The notes: generated by a model from the sequence alone, not told the origin. DNA of 64,000 bases from Tolypeutes matacus (GCA_026826555.1 JAKSZT010054457.1:8595198-8659197); one strand, 5' to 3'. Numbered from the stretch's first letter, positions 35,301 through 46,720 are shown. Made by a program: numbers and translations.

Positions 35301-36175
35301 ACTGCTTTTGCTGCATTCCATAGGTTTTGATATGTTGTGTTGTCGTTTTCATTAGTTTCAAGGTAGTTACTGATTTCTTTTGAGATTTCCTTTTTGACCC
35401 ACTGTTTGTCTAAAACTGTGTTGTTTAACTTCCATATCCTTGTGCCTAACCTGTTTCTTTGGCCCTTAGTGATTTCCAACTTCATCCGTTGTGGTCAGAG
35501 AAATTACTTTGTATAATCTCAATCTTTCTGAATTCATTGAGTGTTGTTTTGTGGCCTAGCATCTGGTCTATTTTGGAGTATGTTCCATGTGCACTCGAGA
35601 AGAATGTAAATCCCACTGTATTTGGGTGTAGTGTTCTGTATATGTCTATTAAGTCCAAGTCTTCTAATGTATTGTTGAGTGCCTTAGTTTCTTTATTGAT
35701 TCTCTGCCCAGATGTTCTGTCTAATGATGATAGTGGTGTGTTGAAGTTCCCTGCTATAATTGTAGAGGAATTTATTTCTCCTCTTATTTTTTCCAGAGTT
35801 TGCCGCACGTATTTTGAGGCACCGCGTTTATGTGCATAAATGTTGATGATTGTTCTCTCTTCTTAACAGATAATGCCTTTTACTAATATGTAGTGTCCAT
35901 CTTTGTCTCTTTCAATAGTTTTGCATTTAAAGTCTATTTTGTCTGATATTAGAATAGCTACTCCTGCCCTTTTTTGGCTATAGTTACCTTGTAAAATGTA
36001 TTTTCAGTCATTCACTTTCAGCCTCCCTGAATCCCTGGGCCGAAGGTGGGTTTCTTGTAGACAGCATATAGATGGATCATATTTTCTTATCCATTCTGCC
36101 AATCTGTTTATTTTGATTGGTGAATTTAATCCATTAACATTCAGTGTTATTACTCTCAACGAATTTCTTACTTCA
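32374..36175 (-). pseudogene. L1-F ORF2 remnant
   Basis: Endonuclease, reverse transcriptase and C-terminal zinc-knuckle regions are all present but spread over several frames. QETHLRPRDS lies near 36060. The catalytic Asp of GDFN is Asn (AGNFNTPLS at about 35745), while SDHNG is kept near 35485. The RT core has [17 protein letters not shown] near 34780 and an intact FADDMILYI near 34080. The C-terminus shows [17 protein letters not shown] near 32780 and MWYMHTMEYYSAV near 32500. It cannot be expressed as one protein. Confidence 0.9.
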
Positions 36176-36310
36176 GCAATTTTTTCTTTGGGTTAATGTA
36201 TGTCATGTGTTGTTTTCTTTCTCTTTTTGACTTTTCAGTTGTTTTTAAACTCTCCTCCAACTCTTTCTCCTTTGTTTTTTCCTTTCAACTTGTAGAGATT
36301 CCTTTAGTAT

Positions 36311-37249
36311 TTATTCAAGTGCTGGTTTCTTCTTTACATACTCTCTTAATTGCTGTTTATCTGTGAATATTTTGAACTCTCCATCATTTTTGAATGCCAG
36401 TTTTGCTGGACAGAGAATTCGTGGCTGGAAGTTTATTTCTTTTAGTGTTTTGACTATGTCATACCACTGTCTTCTTGCCTCCATGGTTTCACCTGAGAAA
36501 TCAGCACTTAATCTTATTGTGCTTCCCTTGTATGTGATGGTTCTCTTTTCTCTTGCTGTCTTGAGTATTTTCTCTTTGTCTTGAGCATTGGACATTTTGA
36601 CAAGTATATGTCTTGGAGTTGGCCTGTTGAGATTTATACTATTTGGGGTGCGCTGTGCTTCCTGGATCTGCACACCCATCTCTCTCAATATAGTTGGGAC
36701 GTTTTCAGCCATAATTTCCTTCAACACTCCTTCTGTTCCCTTTCCCTTCTCTTCTCCTTCTGGAATGCCCATAATGCTTATGTTTGTGCGTTTTGTATTA
36801 TCGGTTAATTCCCTTAGACCATGCTGGATTTTTTCTATCTTTTTGTCTATCTGTTCTACTGTCTCTTTGGTTTCAACTGTATTGTCTTCCATATCACTCA
36901 TTCTTTCCTCTGCCTGTTCAAATCTGCTGCGAAGTGAGTCCTGCGTCTTTTTCATTTCTTGGCTTGTGCCTTTGTTCACCATCATATCCATTACCTTTTT
37001 AGGTGTGTTAGCTATATCTTCAGTATGTTCTCCCAGTGTCTTCTTTATATCTTTAATCTCTTCCTTTACTTCTTTAAGTTGGTTCATGATATTTGTTTGG
37101 ATAGCTTTGATTAGTTGTTCGATGTTCTGCATTGCTTCCTGGTTTTTATTTTGTGTTTTGGACTGGTCCATGTTTTCCAGTTTCTCAGAGTCATTTGTAT
37201 TTTTCTGTTGCCCTCTGGTCTTCATATTATCTTGATGGGTTTGTTCCAT
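36311..37249 (-). CDS. L1-F ORF1, 312 codons, slightly C-truncated
   Basis: This is the only long intact L1 frame in the window, from ATG at 37249 to a stop at 36308-36310. A coiled coil occupies roughly residues 35-150 (QLKEVKEEIKDIKKTLGEHT). The RNA-recognition part starts near MGIPEGEEKGKG (about residue 160), and the C-terminal domain has TITYKGSTIRLSADFSGET and FKIFTDKQQLREYV. It ends after KKKPALE, whereas L1-E continues about 24 residues further, so a small indel truncated it. It is a transposon protein, not a host gene, and there is no evidence of expression. Confidence 0.85.
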   Translation of the reverse strand: MEQTHQDNMKTRGQQKNTNDSEKLENMDQSKTQNKNQEAMQNIEQLIKAIQTNIMNQLKEVKEEIKDIKKTLGEHTEDIANTPKKVMDMMVNKGTSQEMKKTQDSLRSRFEQAEERMSDMEDNTVETKETVEQIDKKIEKIQHGLRELTDNTKRTNISIMGIPEGEEKGKGTEGVLKEIMAENVPTILREMGVQIQEAQRTPNSINLNRPTPRHILVKMSNAQDKEKILKTAREKRTITYKGSTIRLSADFSGETMEARRQWYDIVKTLKEINFQPRILCPAKLAFKNDGEFKIFTDKQQLREYVKKKPALE

Positions 37250-39033
37250 TGATTAGCTTTTCTCTATGCTCTAGAATTTTATTTAGCTGTTGGTTCTGCC
37301 TGTGAGTTAAGTTTTCTCTTTGGCAGTTTTTCTTCTTATTTTATTTCCTTGCTTCTTTCTATGTTCCCTTGAAGCAAAAGGTTAGGGCCAGAGGAATCAA
37401 AAGATGTAAGGAAGGCAGAAGGAAAATAGTAATATTGATGAAAGTTAGAAGAGGGGCAAAATGAGTCTTAATGAGATGAATATTTAACTTGTGAAGGCAG
37501 TGTAGAGTAGTAGGAAAAAATATGGAGCTCCTACAATGGACTGGGAAAACAAATGGAGGAATATATATATATAGTGATTTAGAAAGCTAGAATTATGAGG
37601 AGGGAGCGAAATAGTAAAGAAAGGTCTGAAAGGAAAAAGTTAATACTAATAAAAAAAAAAGAGGAAGAAAACAAAATAGATGGAATAGAAATTGACACCC
37701 TTAAGTTGTGGGCCTATGAAAAAATGTTGTCTCTAAGAGCCACAACAGAAAACAGAAGGCAGAAAGATGCAGGAAGGATAAGCGATAGTTTGTAATACAG
37801 AATCAATATATACAGCGAGTGGGAAATTACTGTAAAAGAAGCCCAGCAAAGAAGCGACAAGCTGGCAGCACCTAATTAAAAAGAAAAATATATATATATA
37901 TATGGAAAAAGGAAGGGGGGAGGAAAGAGGAAAGTGTAGCAAGAGACCAGAAAGTAACAGAGAGAAACCAAAGATCCACACAGGCAAGCAGTCAAACAGA
38001 GCTAAGGGGGGTCAATGATTCCGCTAGGGTCCATGAGGATCCTCCCTGCCTACTTGTGTTTATCAATCAATTTCCCCACGGGGTTCTATATGCAGGTCTT
38101 GAAGCAGCTTTTAGTTATTAAACTAAATTTAAAAAGAATTTATTTTTCATTTGTTGAGGTGACCTCACTTTTTTTTTTTAATTTTTATTTTTTTAGCCAA
38201 ATGCAGGACCCAAAATAATTCCTCCTCTAGACCAACCCCCTTACGGAAGGGACCCTAGCTGGGCCCGTGGAAATTAATCAAGCACGTCCCACTTTCTGGA
38301 CTCCCCAGGTTAGCTGTAGCTCTGTTGTTAGTCAGTGAGGAGTGTTAAAGACGGTTGATTCCGTCCCTTCTGGAGCCGAGCTCGAGCTTCACCGGGCTGC
38401 TAAGAAAATCAGTTTGAGTGCAGATTCACGTCTGCTCTCAGCATAATGCTGCTTCATGTCGGCTTATCTGCTCCCCAAAGCTATGGGGCGGTGCAGGCAG
38501 CCAGACCGATGTCTAAAAATAAAAAATACCCTTCCCTTTTCTCTTAAAGAGCCCTCCCTCTTTTGGGAAGTGTCCCTTCTTTCTGGCTCCGCAGCAGCCC
38601 GGGTCTTATCCCTGGGTGGCAAGGGAAATCAGCTCCATTCCCCAACTATAATCCCCCCTTCCGTTCACCAGGTGCTAATTAGCTCATTTGTTCTGTTCAC
38701 ACAAGGTCCAAGGGGCGCCAGGCTGCCAGATCCCCAGAAAATAAAACTTTTCCACTTGCTCACAGCTCCAAATGGCTGTTTTATTTTATTTTTCCTCCCT
38801 AACCGCGGGGCTCAGCCGTCTGTGCCAAACACCACCGGGAGCCTTAAAACTCACGAATCTCTACCGTTCTGTCCACACCGTTGATCCGCGCTGATAGATG
38901 TCCCAAGCTTCTCATTCCACGCGTGCACAGCACAGACCCCTGGGCAGAACCCCGTCCACAATCGGCCTTGCTCTGGGAGCTTGCAGTGTGTGCCCTCCTA
39001 CACTAATGCCATCTTGGCCCCCTCCCTCCCACT
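37250..39033 (-). promoter_or_regulatory. L1-F 5'UTR and putative internal promoter, with a GT-AG intron
   Basis: L1 5'UTRs drive RNA polymerase II transcription from an internal promoter. The distal part (about 38200-39000) is the most GC- and CpG-rich stretch of the window. The proximal part (37380-37970) is purine-rich on the plus strand and so pyrimidine-rich in sense. A segment 38864-37368 begins GTAGAG and ends CTTCAAG in sense, with CTAAC about 17 bases before the acceptor. It is exactly the segment missing from L1-E. Promoter activity is inferred from L1 biology. Confidence 0.65.
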
Positions 39034-39287
39034 CCAATTATCTTTGCCTGCCCTCTGTGATAGAAATTTCCTCAAAAATGAAGCCATTAAAATAGCTAAA
39101 AACAAATAATAGGAAAATGAAATGATAAATTTAAATATAAGAAATAAAATACATAATATTTAAAAAATAATAAAATTAAAATAAAATTAAAAGATTGGTA
39201 TTAAAAAAATGAAAATATTTTAAAATTTATTTTTGACATTTTGCCTTTCATCACTGTAATATCTGGTGTCCTGTCTGTTCAGTGGTT
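39034..39287 (-). mobile_element. L1-G part 2: continuation of the older L1 3'UTR
   Basis: After the L1-F target duplication the text resumes with the AT-rich linker, as at 11600-11780 and 13985-14060, and runs to the linker/module 1 boundary. It ends near 39287 in unrelated DNA, marking the 5' truncation point of L1-G. Confidence 0.78.
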
Positions 39288-39619
39288 TTTATGATCATCC
39301 AAAATTATCATGAGAGAATTGTGTTCTAGATAGGAATGATGAGGCTCTAAAAATAACACAGATAATTAGTGTCTGGGCTTATTCTCAAACAAAGGACTTC
39401 TTAGTCCTAGGCCAGTGAACTACATACTTCCAAGCTTGAATTCCCTTTCTCAAATTATGGAGAGTATATGACAAAATATTAAACTAAAATATTTTAGGAA
39501 AATTCTGAATGGCATCCTGTATTGTGCTTCTATTGTTATCAATAGGAACTTGTTTTTATTTTCCTTTCTCAGCCTCAATTATAAGTGTGGTATCATTGTT
39601 TACACTTAGATTAAAAATA

Positions 39620-39840
39620 ACTACCCTTTGATAAGTATTTTATTTCAGACACTGAAATATACATTTTCCTTAATCCTCACTATATCTTATTACATAGATA
39701 ATTGTCTTACCTCTTTAAAGTTGAAGAAATTTAGGTAGAAGTATTGTTAAGAGACTCTCCTAGATTACAGTTTCCAAGTGATGGAATAAGGATTTGGTCA
39801 GGTACCATTTCAATTGTGCATTCTGCCTGTGCCAGACCTG
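39620..39840 (+). repeat. MIR SINE fragment
   Basis: The text follows the MIR core: CTTAATCCTCACTATATCTT, then CTTTAAAGTTGAAGAAATTTAG, then TAGATTACAGTTTCCAAGTGATGG, in the expected order. It is diverged, as expected for this ancient family. Confidence 0.6.
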
Positions 39841-40699
39841 TCTGCTCTTAACTGGGCTGGTGGAAGGGTCTGTTCACTCATTTGGAGCTGGATGATCTAG
39901 AATGGCTCCACTCTCATGTCCTGGGTCCAGCTTGCTGTCTAGGCAGAGAGATGTCTAAAAAGCTAGACCAATTGTGCTCACATGATGAAGGTAGAATTCC
40001 AAAAGGGAAAAAAGAAGCATTCAAAACCTCTGAGACCCAGGCTGCCTGGGAAGTCACATGGCACTTGTTTTGGTACAAACTTTTGGCCAAAAGAAACCAA
40101 AATGCCATCCCTGATTCAAGGGGTGGAAAACCGGACTCCACTCTTGACATCAGGGCCTTAAAAAATGTAGTCATTTTTTGGAAAATACAAATAGATCACT
40201 GACTTATGATTAGTTTACATCTTTCTATTTCTACTTTAAAGAGAGCTTTAGTACTGAAACATAATGTGATGAATTTGTGCTACAATTGTATTACACTCAG
40301 AAGTCAAAATGATGACAATAATACTGGAACTTCTAATGGAGCATTAGAAGCTTTCATCAAATTTATTTATCTAAGAATTTGTAGTTTCTTGAAATAAAAA
40401 CAAAGAGAGAAGGCTTTTGTGACCAATGCCTCCTTTGAAAGGAACTTGTCTTAGGGACTTCCCCATTATCTTCAGGATAAATTATGATGTAATTATAAAT
40501 CCTGTATGGCAGAGAAGTTAAGACTGAGAATTTTTGGTTCCTGTTGGTAGCATGAGGTTGGTTTATACAACCTCTAGTCATTCTTTCTAGAACTTCATAA
40601 TGCATCCATTTCCTGCCTTTATGAAATGATTGGTCTTAATAGGTGACAGCTAATGAAGATTTCACAGAGACTCTAGTTAGGAGGGAACCCTAACTTTCT

Positions 40700-41080
40700 C
40701 TCAATTTATTTTGTAGTTTGTAGGCAGAATGAAATTTGTACAAATCTGATCAAATGACTTCCTCACAATGATTCCATTTGTGTTGGTTTAAAGGCCAATA
40801 TCCTTAATATGGCTCTGAATAAGCTTTGTGATCAGGTGACAATTCTGGCTCCTCTGCTGGAACCTGACTCCAACCAACTTTCATTTAATCTATCGTTTTT
40901 TCCTTGAACACACCTAGTTCTCTTCCATGTGAGAACTCTGGTACATCTTATTTCTTTGATAAGAGTGTTCTTTCTTCTTTCTGTACCTCCACAGTGAGCT
41001 GACATCTGGATCTATGCATCTAAATTTTTGAGGTCTCATTAAAATATTTCTTCCTCTGGGAAGAATTTTGAGCAATTTAC
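40700..41080 (+). repeat. L2 LINE fragment
   Basis: It has the composition and order of the L2 3' region, including a CTGGCTCCTCTGCTGGAACC-like segment, CTTGAACACACCTAGTTC and a final TTCTTCCTCTGGG. It is ancient and diverged. Confidence 0.55.
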
Positions 41081-42431
41081 CAGAAAATTTATTTTATACA
41101 TTCTTTGATTCTTTAGAGATAAATAAAAGTATAGTACTTGGCTTTGTCCAGACATTTCCAGTTTTGCCCAAATTATATTTGAAATGTAAACTTAGTAAAT
41201 ACATCTCAAAAAGGTTTCCTTGTATAAACAAATACTGTTTTACTCATTCAGATAATGTTTTTATAACCCAATATTTTGTATATCATGTGTGTTATAATCA
41301 TAAATTCCTGACATGATAATATGATTTCAAGCTTGAGGAGATTCAGGAAAAGATTTTAGAATGCAAATAGTGATAGAACAGTGCTTTATACACAATTCTG
41401 AAGTTCCCAAGTTGTTCAGCATTATTATGGGGAACCTAATCAAGTGAGCAATCTAGTTTGGTTAGAAGGCTGATTGAATGAATAAAAGCAGTGAGACAGA
41501 AATTTTTAAAGGGAAGTTGAATCCAGTTCATGAAGAACTTGGGCTTCATGGCTAAACAACGGTAGTTTATATACTAAGGAGGCAAGATATCATATATATT
41601 TATAATTAGAGGAATGGAAAGCCTTACAGGATTCCAGGTTGCCTTTACCAAGTTCACATTCTCTGGATATATTATCATTACGTTTGAAAAAACAGTTAGG
41701 ACATCCACATCTCATTTCCTGATTAGTCAGAATACTACATTTCAATTTAAAGACTTGGGTTTCATTTTAGGTAAAACATTTTCTCCATTTGAACCCAAAT
41801 TTAAATATTTTAGAAGTTGAAATAAATCATAATCTTTTCTTGGTTTCAGTGTCCTTTTGCTGCTGTTATAGTCAGGGGGAATGTCAGCTGGCTACTGTGA
41901 CCTTCAGATCTTATTTGCTAATGATATTGTTTTCACCTATATGCCTCCCCCCTTAGTTTCTCTGGAGAATTTTGGAGTTACAGGACATAAACTTTGATGG
42001 TTTCATGGTTTCTCAATGCCTTGACATCAAAACGTGGGTTCTTTCTAATATTCACCAAAAACGGTACCAAAAAAATGAGAAAACTACACATCTAAATCTC
42101 AATCAATTAGAGGACAGTGGAAAAGAAAACCTTTTTAAAGGAAAATAGTTGTATAGCTGTTGTAAAAAAAAAAAGAAATTAAAATTGCCAGAATGTTACC
42201 AGTCTTGGATTTGCCAAGAGATCAAGAGAGAAAAACATTCATCTATAGAAAGGAGAATGGTTTATTTGTTGAGAGCAGAGGCCTTAGATTTAAAAAAAAC
42301 AACAACAAAAAACAAACCTGCATTGAAACACCAGCTCTGTGTGTAATATACTAGGTCTGTGATTTTGGACATGTCCATCAAGGGTTAGGTTTTGAGAATT
42401 ATGCCTGTACAAATGTAGATCCATGCTAGCC

Positions 42432-42953
42432 AGGGGGCCAGGTTCAAGGCCTTTGCTGCAATCTAGGATGAGGAAGGTCTCTTCAGTCTTGGATATAAGT
42501 ACTCAAGGTTTATAGTTACCTCCATCCAGGGACCATCGTTGTGGCCATGCTCTCCATCATCCCTGTGTTTCAGAGTTACTGGGGGAGCAAGACTAGAAAG
42601 TCTCACTGTGTCCCATGCAAGGAGTCAGGATTCTGAGTCTCTCTGCTGGTGCACTTCTTCATTCCCAGAGGAACTGACATTATCTCTGCTCCTGGGCTCA
42701 AGAAGCTGCTGCTGCTATGACTGGCCAGTATTGATGACTGTTATGACTGGCCAGGGCCTGCACAGCTACCCTGGGCAACATCACCAAGGTCACTCAATGA
42801 CATCTTCAAGATCTACAGTTTTCTCACCACAGAACTCTGGAAAGGGACCATGTTCACCAAGTGTCACTATCAAGAATTCACTAGCCACCTTGTAGATACC
42901 CACATCAGATTCCTTGTGGGAACAATTATATTTTTATAAGAAAAATAAAGTGG
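42432..42953 (+). pseudogene. RPS2: Processed pseudogene of ribosomal protein S2 (40S, uS5), 5'-truncated
   Basis: RPS2 is a cytosolic 40S ribosomal protein and a prolific source of retrocopies. ARFKAFAAI is readable at the left edge, then YWGSKTRKSHCVPCK near 42580, GTDIISAPGLKKLL near 42675-42715, IDDCY at 42730-42744, YSFLTTELWKGTMFTKCHYQ near 42820, and HLVDTHIRF near 42900. These follow the order of RPS2 residues over roughly the last 60 percent of the protein. Frames shift several times and stops are present. The right end, TTTTTATAAGAAAAATAAAG, matches the mRNA 3' end. No introns and no long A tail were seen. Confidence 0.85.
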
Positions 42954-43479
42954 TTCCCACCTGATCTCAGTCATGCTTTTCATGTATTCAAGGCCTAGCT
43001 CCATCTATTCCCTGGAGAGTGACAAAGTAGCTGTCCTGTACTACACTTCATTAAAGTAAATCAAAATTAAAATTTTAGTACAAATTAAGGTATTTCAACA
43101 TTTGTATTAGCTCTGATATTTCTGATCTTTCCTTTCACATTCATTTATTTTCTAATTCCTCAGTGCCATCTCTTTTTTCATTGCAAAATTCTTAACATTC
43201 ATCATTCTTCTATCATCACAGATTCCCTGAGAGTATTTAACTGGAAGGACTGAGGGTATATTCTACAATTCTTAACAATCCGTTAAAATTTGTTTACATT
43301 CACTTATTACCCATAGAGTAAAAAAAAAAAAAAAATACTGGGTCAATCTTAGAGGACATAGTCAAATAAAATTTAATTCTTTGGGATCCCAGATATGTTT
43401 TAGCCCTAGTCCCCCAACCTCCCACTAAATATTGTGCATTATCTCTTAGCACTGATTTTTTTAAAATTATGTCAACTTA
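42954..43479. other. Intergenic DNA, nothing recognised
   Basis: The stretch is AT-rich with a short A run at about 43321-43335. No repeat family or gene was recognised. Confidence 0.5.
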
Positions 43480-44390
43480 GATTTCAGTTTGTATTAACTT
43501 GAAGAGTTTTTTCAGAGCTTCTTTCACATCTTTATTCTCCAGACTGTAGAACATTGGGTTCAACATAGGGAAGACTACAGTATAACATGTAGAAACCAAT
43601 TTGTCCCTCTCAAGAGAATAGCTAGAACTTGGGTGAGAGTAAATGTGGAGAATAGAGCCAGAGTACAAAATGACAGAAATCAAGTGGGAGAAGCAGGTGG
43701 AGAAGGCTTTGAGGTGGCCCTGTGTGGAGCGGATACTCAAAATGGTGGCAATGATGAAGATGTAGGAGGCCAGTATGAGCAAAATGGGGACAATGACATT
43801 GAAGCCCACGAGGAAGGACAGCTCTCTCTCACATCACATGCCAACTACACTAGGAGTGGGACATCATAGAAAAAGTCATCAATAACATTGTCACCACAAA
43901 AATCCAATGTGAATGTGTTGCTATTTAATACTACTGCATTGACGAAGCCTCCAGTGTAGAAAAATATGACTAAACAGATGCACAATTTCCCTGACATGGC
44001 TTGAGCATAAAGCAAGGGATTGGAAATGGCCACATAATGGTCATAAGTCATGGAAGCCAACAGGTTATACTCAATATACTCTGCCCAGCACAGCAGAGAA
44101 GAAATGTGTTATGCAGGCTGCCAATGAGATGCTCTTGTCTTCGGAGATCCAAGTCACCAGAATCTTTAGAGTGTAGACCAAGGGATACCAGAGATCTGGG
44201 AAAGACAGATTGCCAGTGAAAAACTACATGGCATGTGGAGCCTGGAATTATTACAGATCAAAGTCATGAGAGTAGTATTTCCTACTATAGTCACAGAGTA
44301 CACATATAGGAACACCCGAAATAAGATCAACTGCACCTCAGGGTCTGTGGTGAAGCCCACCAGGATGATTGTCTCTTTTCCTGCCTGAAA
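43480..44390 (-). pseudogene. Olfactory receptor pseudogene, near full length (psi-OR3)
   Basis: On the minus strand an OR9-like receptor is readable end to end. GFTTDPEVQLILFRVFLYVY is near 44350 and IVGNTTLMTLI is in helix 1. A frameshift follows at about 44240 before helix 2, and another near 44090. Then comes MTYDHYVAISNPLLYAQAM (the MAYDRY motif with Arg changed to His), and FCGDNVIDDFFYDVP. An in-frame TAG replaces Lys near 43840, with another frame loss after it. A 110-codon C-terminal frame (43809-43477) carries STQGHLKAFSTC, PMLNPMFYS and LENKDVKEAL. It lacks a continuous frame and is dead. Confidence 0.92.
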
Positions 44391-45287
44391 GATATCTCAC
44401 CTGTAAATGGAGTAGAGGAGAGTTAAGTCCCTTAAAAGATACTAAATAAGGTCTTTCTGTGAACCAGGACTATGTGTTGTGCTCAATACTACAGCTATTA
44501 AAGATAGAGAAATCTGACTATGAATACATCTTGACTTGGGCTGGTGAAGGGAGTTCTGTGACCTTCAATATATTCTTTTCTGTAGAGTGTGTTTAATAAC
44601 AAGAATGTCATACACGTGTTGGAGGTCCATTCAGATTTTCAGAAAAAAATTTCTTGAGCCCCAGGTTCTGATCTAGACCCTGCAATAGAGCAGTGAAGAT
44701 AGCAATGTGGGCTTTAGGCTTTTGGAGCTTTTATTTCAGAAGAGGTGGTTACATAGTTACCAAATAAACAGTATAGAAAGATGATCAAGCAATGTTAAAT
44801 ATTTTCAAGAAAACAAAGTGGTTTATGAGAGAAAATGACAGGGAGAGAAATTAAGTAAATTTTTACACAGGAACAACTTTTTTTCCAATTTTTCAGTTAG
44901 AATGGACAATTCTCATAGATTTCCTAGAGTTAAGCAGGTCCCCATGATTCCCAAGATGATGACATTCTTCCCTTCTGCAATCACAACGGAAGTTCTTCTC
45001 AGCTTTTGTAGAGGGGATTTTGTTGCAAACACCATAAACCCCAGGGTAGAGAATTGAAAGCTAGAGAGAAATTAGAGTGGAGACTAAGAAACGAATCCTT
45101 TCTATTATCTTAAGTAAACCAAATGCCCATCTTTTAAGGATGAATTGCCTGGCATTTAGCATGATTATTAGCCATGTACATAAATAAAAATTAAATAAAA
45201 CACAACATATTCCAATTTGATATTGTTTGTACCACTAATTGTTAAGCCTATCATAGTCAAAAATATCCTTTACATAACAGACATTTT
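44391..45287. other. Upstream flank of psi-OR3, nothing gene-like
   Basis: About 44660-44920 has the look of the ancient interspersed repeat also seen at 26640-27430. No gene, promoter or further OR sequence was recognised. Confidence 0.4.
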
Positions 45288-45493
45288 ATATTTTATTTTT
45301 TATTTTTATTTTTATTTTTTTAAAGATTTTATTTATTTATTCATTTATCCCCCCCTTGCTGCTTGTGTTCGCTGGGTCAGCTAACCACGCCGTGCGGGTG
45401 GGCTTGCCTTCACCAGGAGGCCCAGGGAACCGAACCCGGGGCCTCCCATATGGTAAACGGGAGCCCTACTGATTGAGCCACAGCTGCTTCCCT
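45288..45493 (-). mobile_element. tRNA-derived SINE (xenarthran DAS-like)
   Basis: On the minus strand the element starts GGGAAGCAGCTGTGGCTCAA, has a box A-like stretch in GTGGCTCAATCAGTAGG (about 45465-45482) and a box B GGTTCGGTTCCC (45425-45436). It then has a unique GC-rich tail ending in a C/T-rich and AAAT-repeat tail. A duplication TAACAGACATTTT flanks it (45275-45287 and 45494-45506). Such elements are transcribed by RNA polymerase III and mobilised by L1. Assignment to the xenarthran DAS group is from memory. Confidence 0.85.
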
Positions 45494-46569
45494 TAACAGA
45501 CATTTTTAATGCCTGCTTTACATTTCTCAAGCAGGATATCTCAATTATGTAAACTACCTACAAATATTAACATATATATACACACATAACTTGAAACACA
45601 CATATATATACATATACACATATATGTATGGAAATACCCCAACAGTAATGGAATGGTTATCTAAAAAGAAATCAGTTCATAATATAATCATATTATAGTA
45701 AATATAAAATAGGAATTATAATAAAATAATGTGTATTTCAATCTCTAACTGCTGGAAAATTCAGTGAAATTGTTAGATAGCCATATATGTAGAATCATTA
45801 TGAATATATTAGTGACTCAAATACAAAGATTGACATTTACATTGGTGATATGATTTTATTGCTAAGATGAACACATTTTTAAATGTTCCTAACAAAACAA
45901 AGGACAGTTTTCTTTCAATTTTGAATTCTTAGGCAATTTAGGATATATCAATATTTTGCAAAAATGCAATTTGTGCATATGCAATTTTTTCTGCAATAAT
46001 GGGCATTTCTTGGTAAAATTCCAAACAAAACAAATCAAAATCTTCTTTTAATTTTGATAGTATTTGGATTTACTATCCAAATACATGGATATATAAAATG
46101 GGTATATATTAAAATACTTTGAAATACGCTATGTGTTTATTTGTGAATTGGAATAGATTTCAAATTCATAATTATAAACCCCTTTCTCACAAAACATTGA
46201 AGGTTGGGTTTGGGACCTTTTTTAAAAAACGGTATTGTACCAAGGATGCAAGACAAATACTATCTTTGTGTTGTACATACTGAATTTTCCGTAGAAGCCC
46301 AATCTTTGTGATTATAAAAATAATAAGACATAATTCAAAAATGTTCCCTCAGGGATTATACTTCATTAAGAGCCTCTTCTCCAGAGCATTGCATTTTCCT
46401 TTGTAACTGAATCTTCATAAGATTCTTCCAGGAATGAGGTGAAGGAAGAACAAACAGCTAGAGGGCATCCTTGAGTGTTCACATTAACTGTTATGTGCTC
46501 CAGCCACTTTTGATCCTTTGGATCACTGAAGACAAGAGATACTTGCATGTAAACATGCCCTGGTAGTTC

Positions 46570-46720
46570 ATTACTTTAGGATGTGAACTCTATGAGACAT
46601 AAATTCCAGGAAGGCATGGTTTTTTTGTTTAATTCACCACTATATTTCCTGTGCCTGGAATAGTACTTGGTATAGAATAGAACACAATAACTCTGTGCTG
46701 AAGGAATGAATAAATGAATG
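46570..46720 (+). repeat. L2 LINE 3' end
   Basis: GATGTGAACTCTATGAGA, CCACTATATTTCCTGTGCCT, and GGAATGAATAAATGAATGG are in the order of the L2 3' terminus, including the TGAA/ATGAATG-type tail. Confidence 0.7.

Larger units (their letters stand above)
29634..39033 (-). mobile_element. L1-F: nearly full-length, youngest-looking L1 (9.4 kb)
   Basis: On the minus strand the order is 5'UTR (39033-37250), ORF1 (37249-36311), ORF2 remnant (36175-32374), and an extended 3'UTR with module 1 (about 32050-31700), linker, central block, and module 2 (about 30120-29690), then a T/A-rich tail. A duplication CCAATGATCTTTTG (29620-29633) against CCAATTATCTTTG (39034-39046) flanks it inside L1-G. The internal 3'UTR layout equals that of L1-A and L1-C. 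ORF2 has multiple frame breaks, so it is inactive. Confidence 0.92.
39288..42431. other. Low-density intergenic DNA with MIR and L2 remnants
   Basis: A MIR-like fragment lies at about 39620-39840 and an L2-like one at about 40700-41080. A possible MIR piece interrupted by an A-rich run lies at about 42240-42410. The 106-codon frame at 39882-40202 resembles no protein that I recognise. No other genes were seen. Confidence 0.5.

Noticed and set aside
39882..40202. 106-codon plus-strand frame beginning with ATG
   Set aside because: No recognisable domain, no shared copy, and no promoter or splice context. A frame of this length is expected by chance.
42539..42895. 118-codon plus-strand frame
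   Set aside because: It is an out-of-frame reading of the RPS2 processed pseudogene.
45288..45493. Functional tRNA gene
   Set aside because: Box A and box B are present, but it has a long non-tRNA tail, an A-rich end and a target-site duplication, so it is a SINE.
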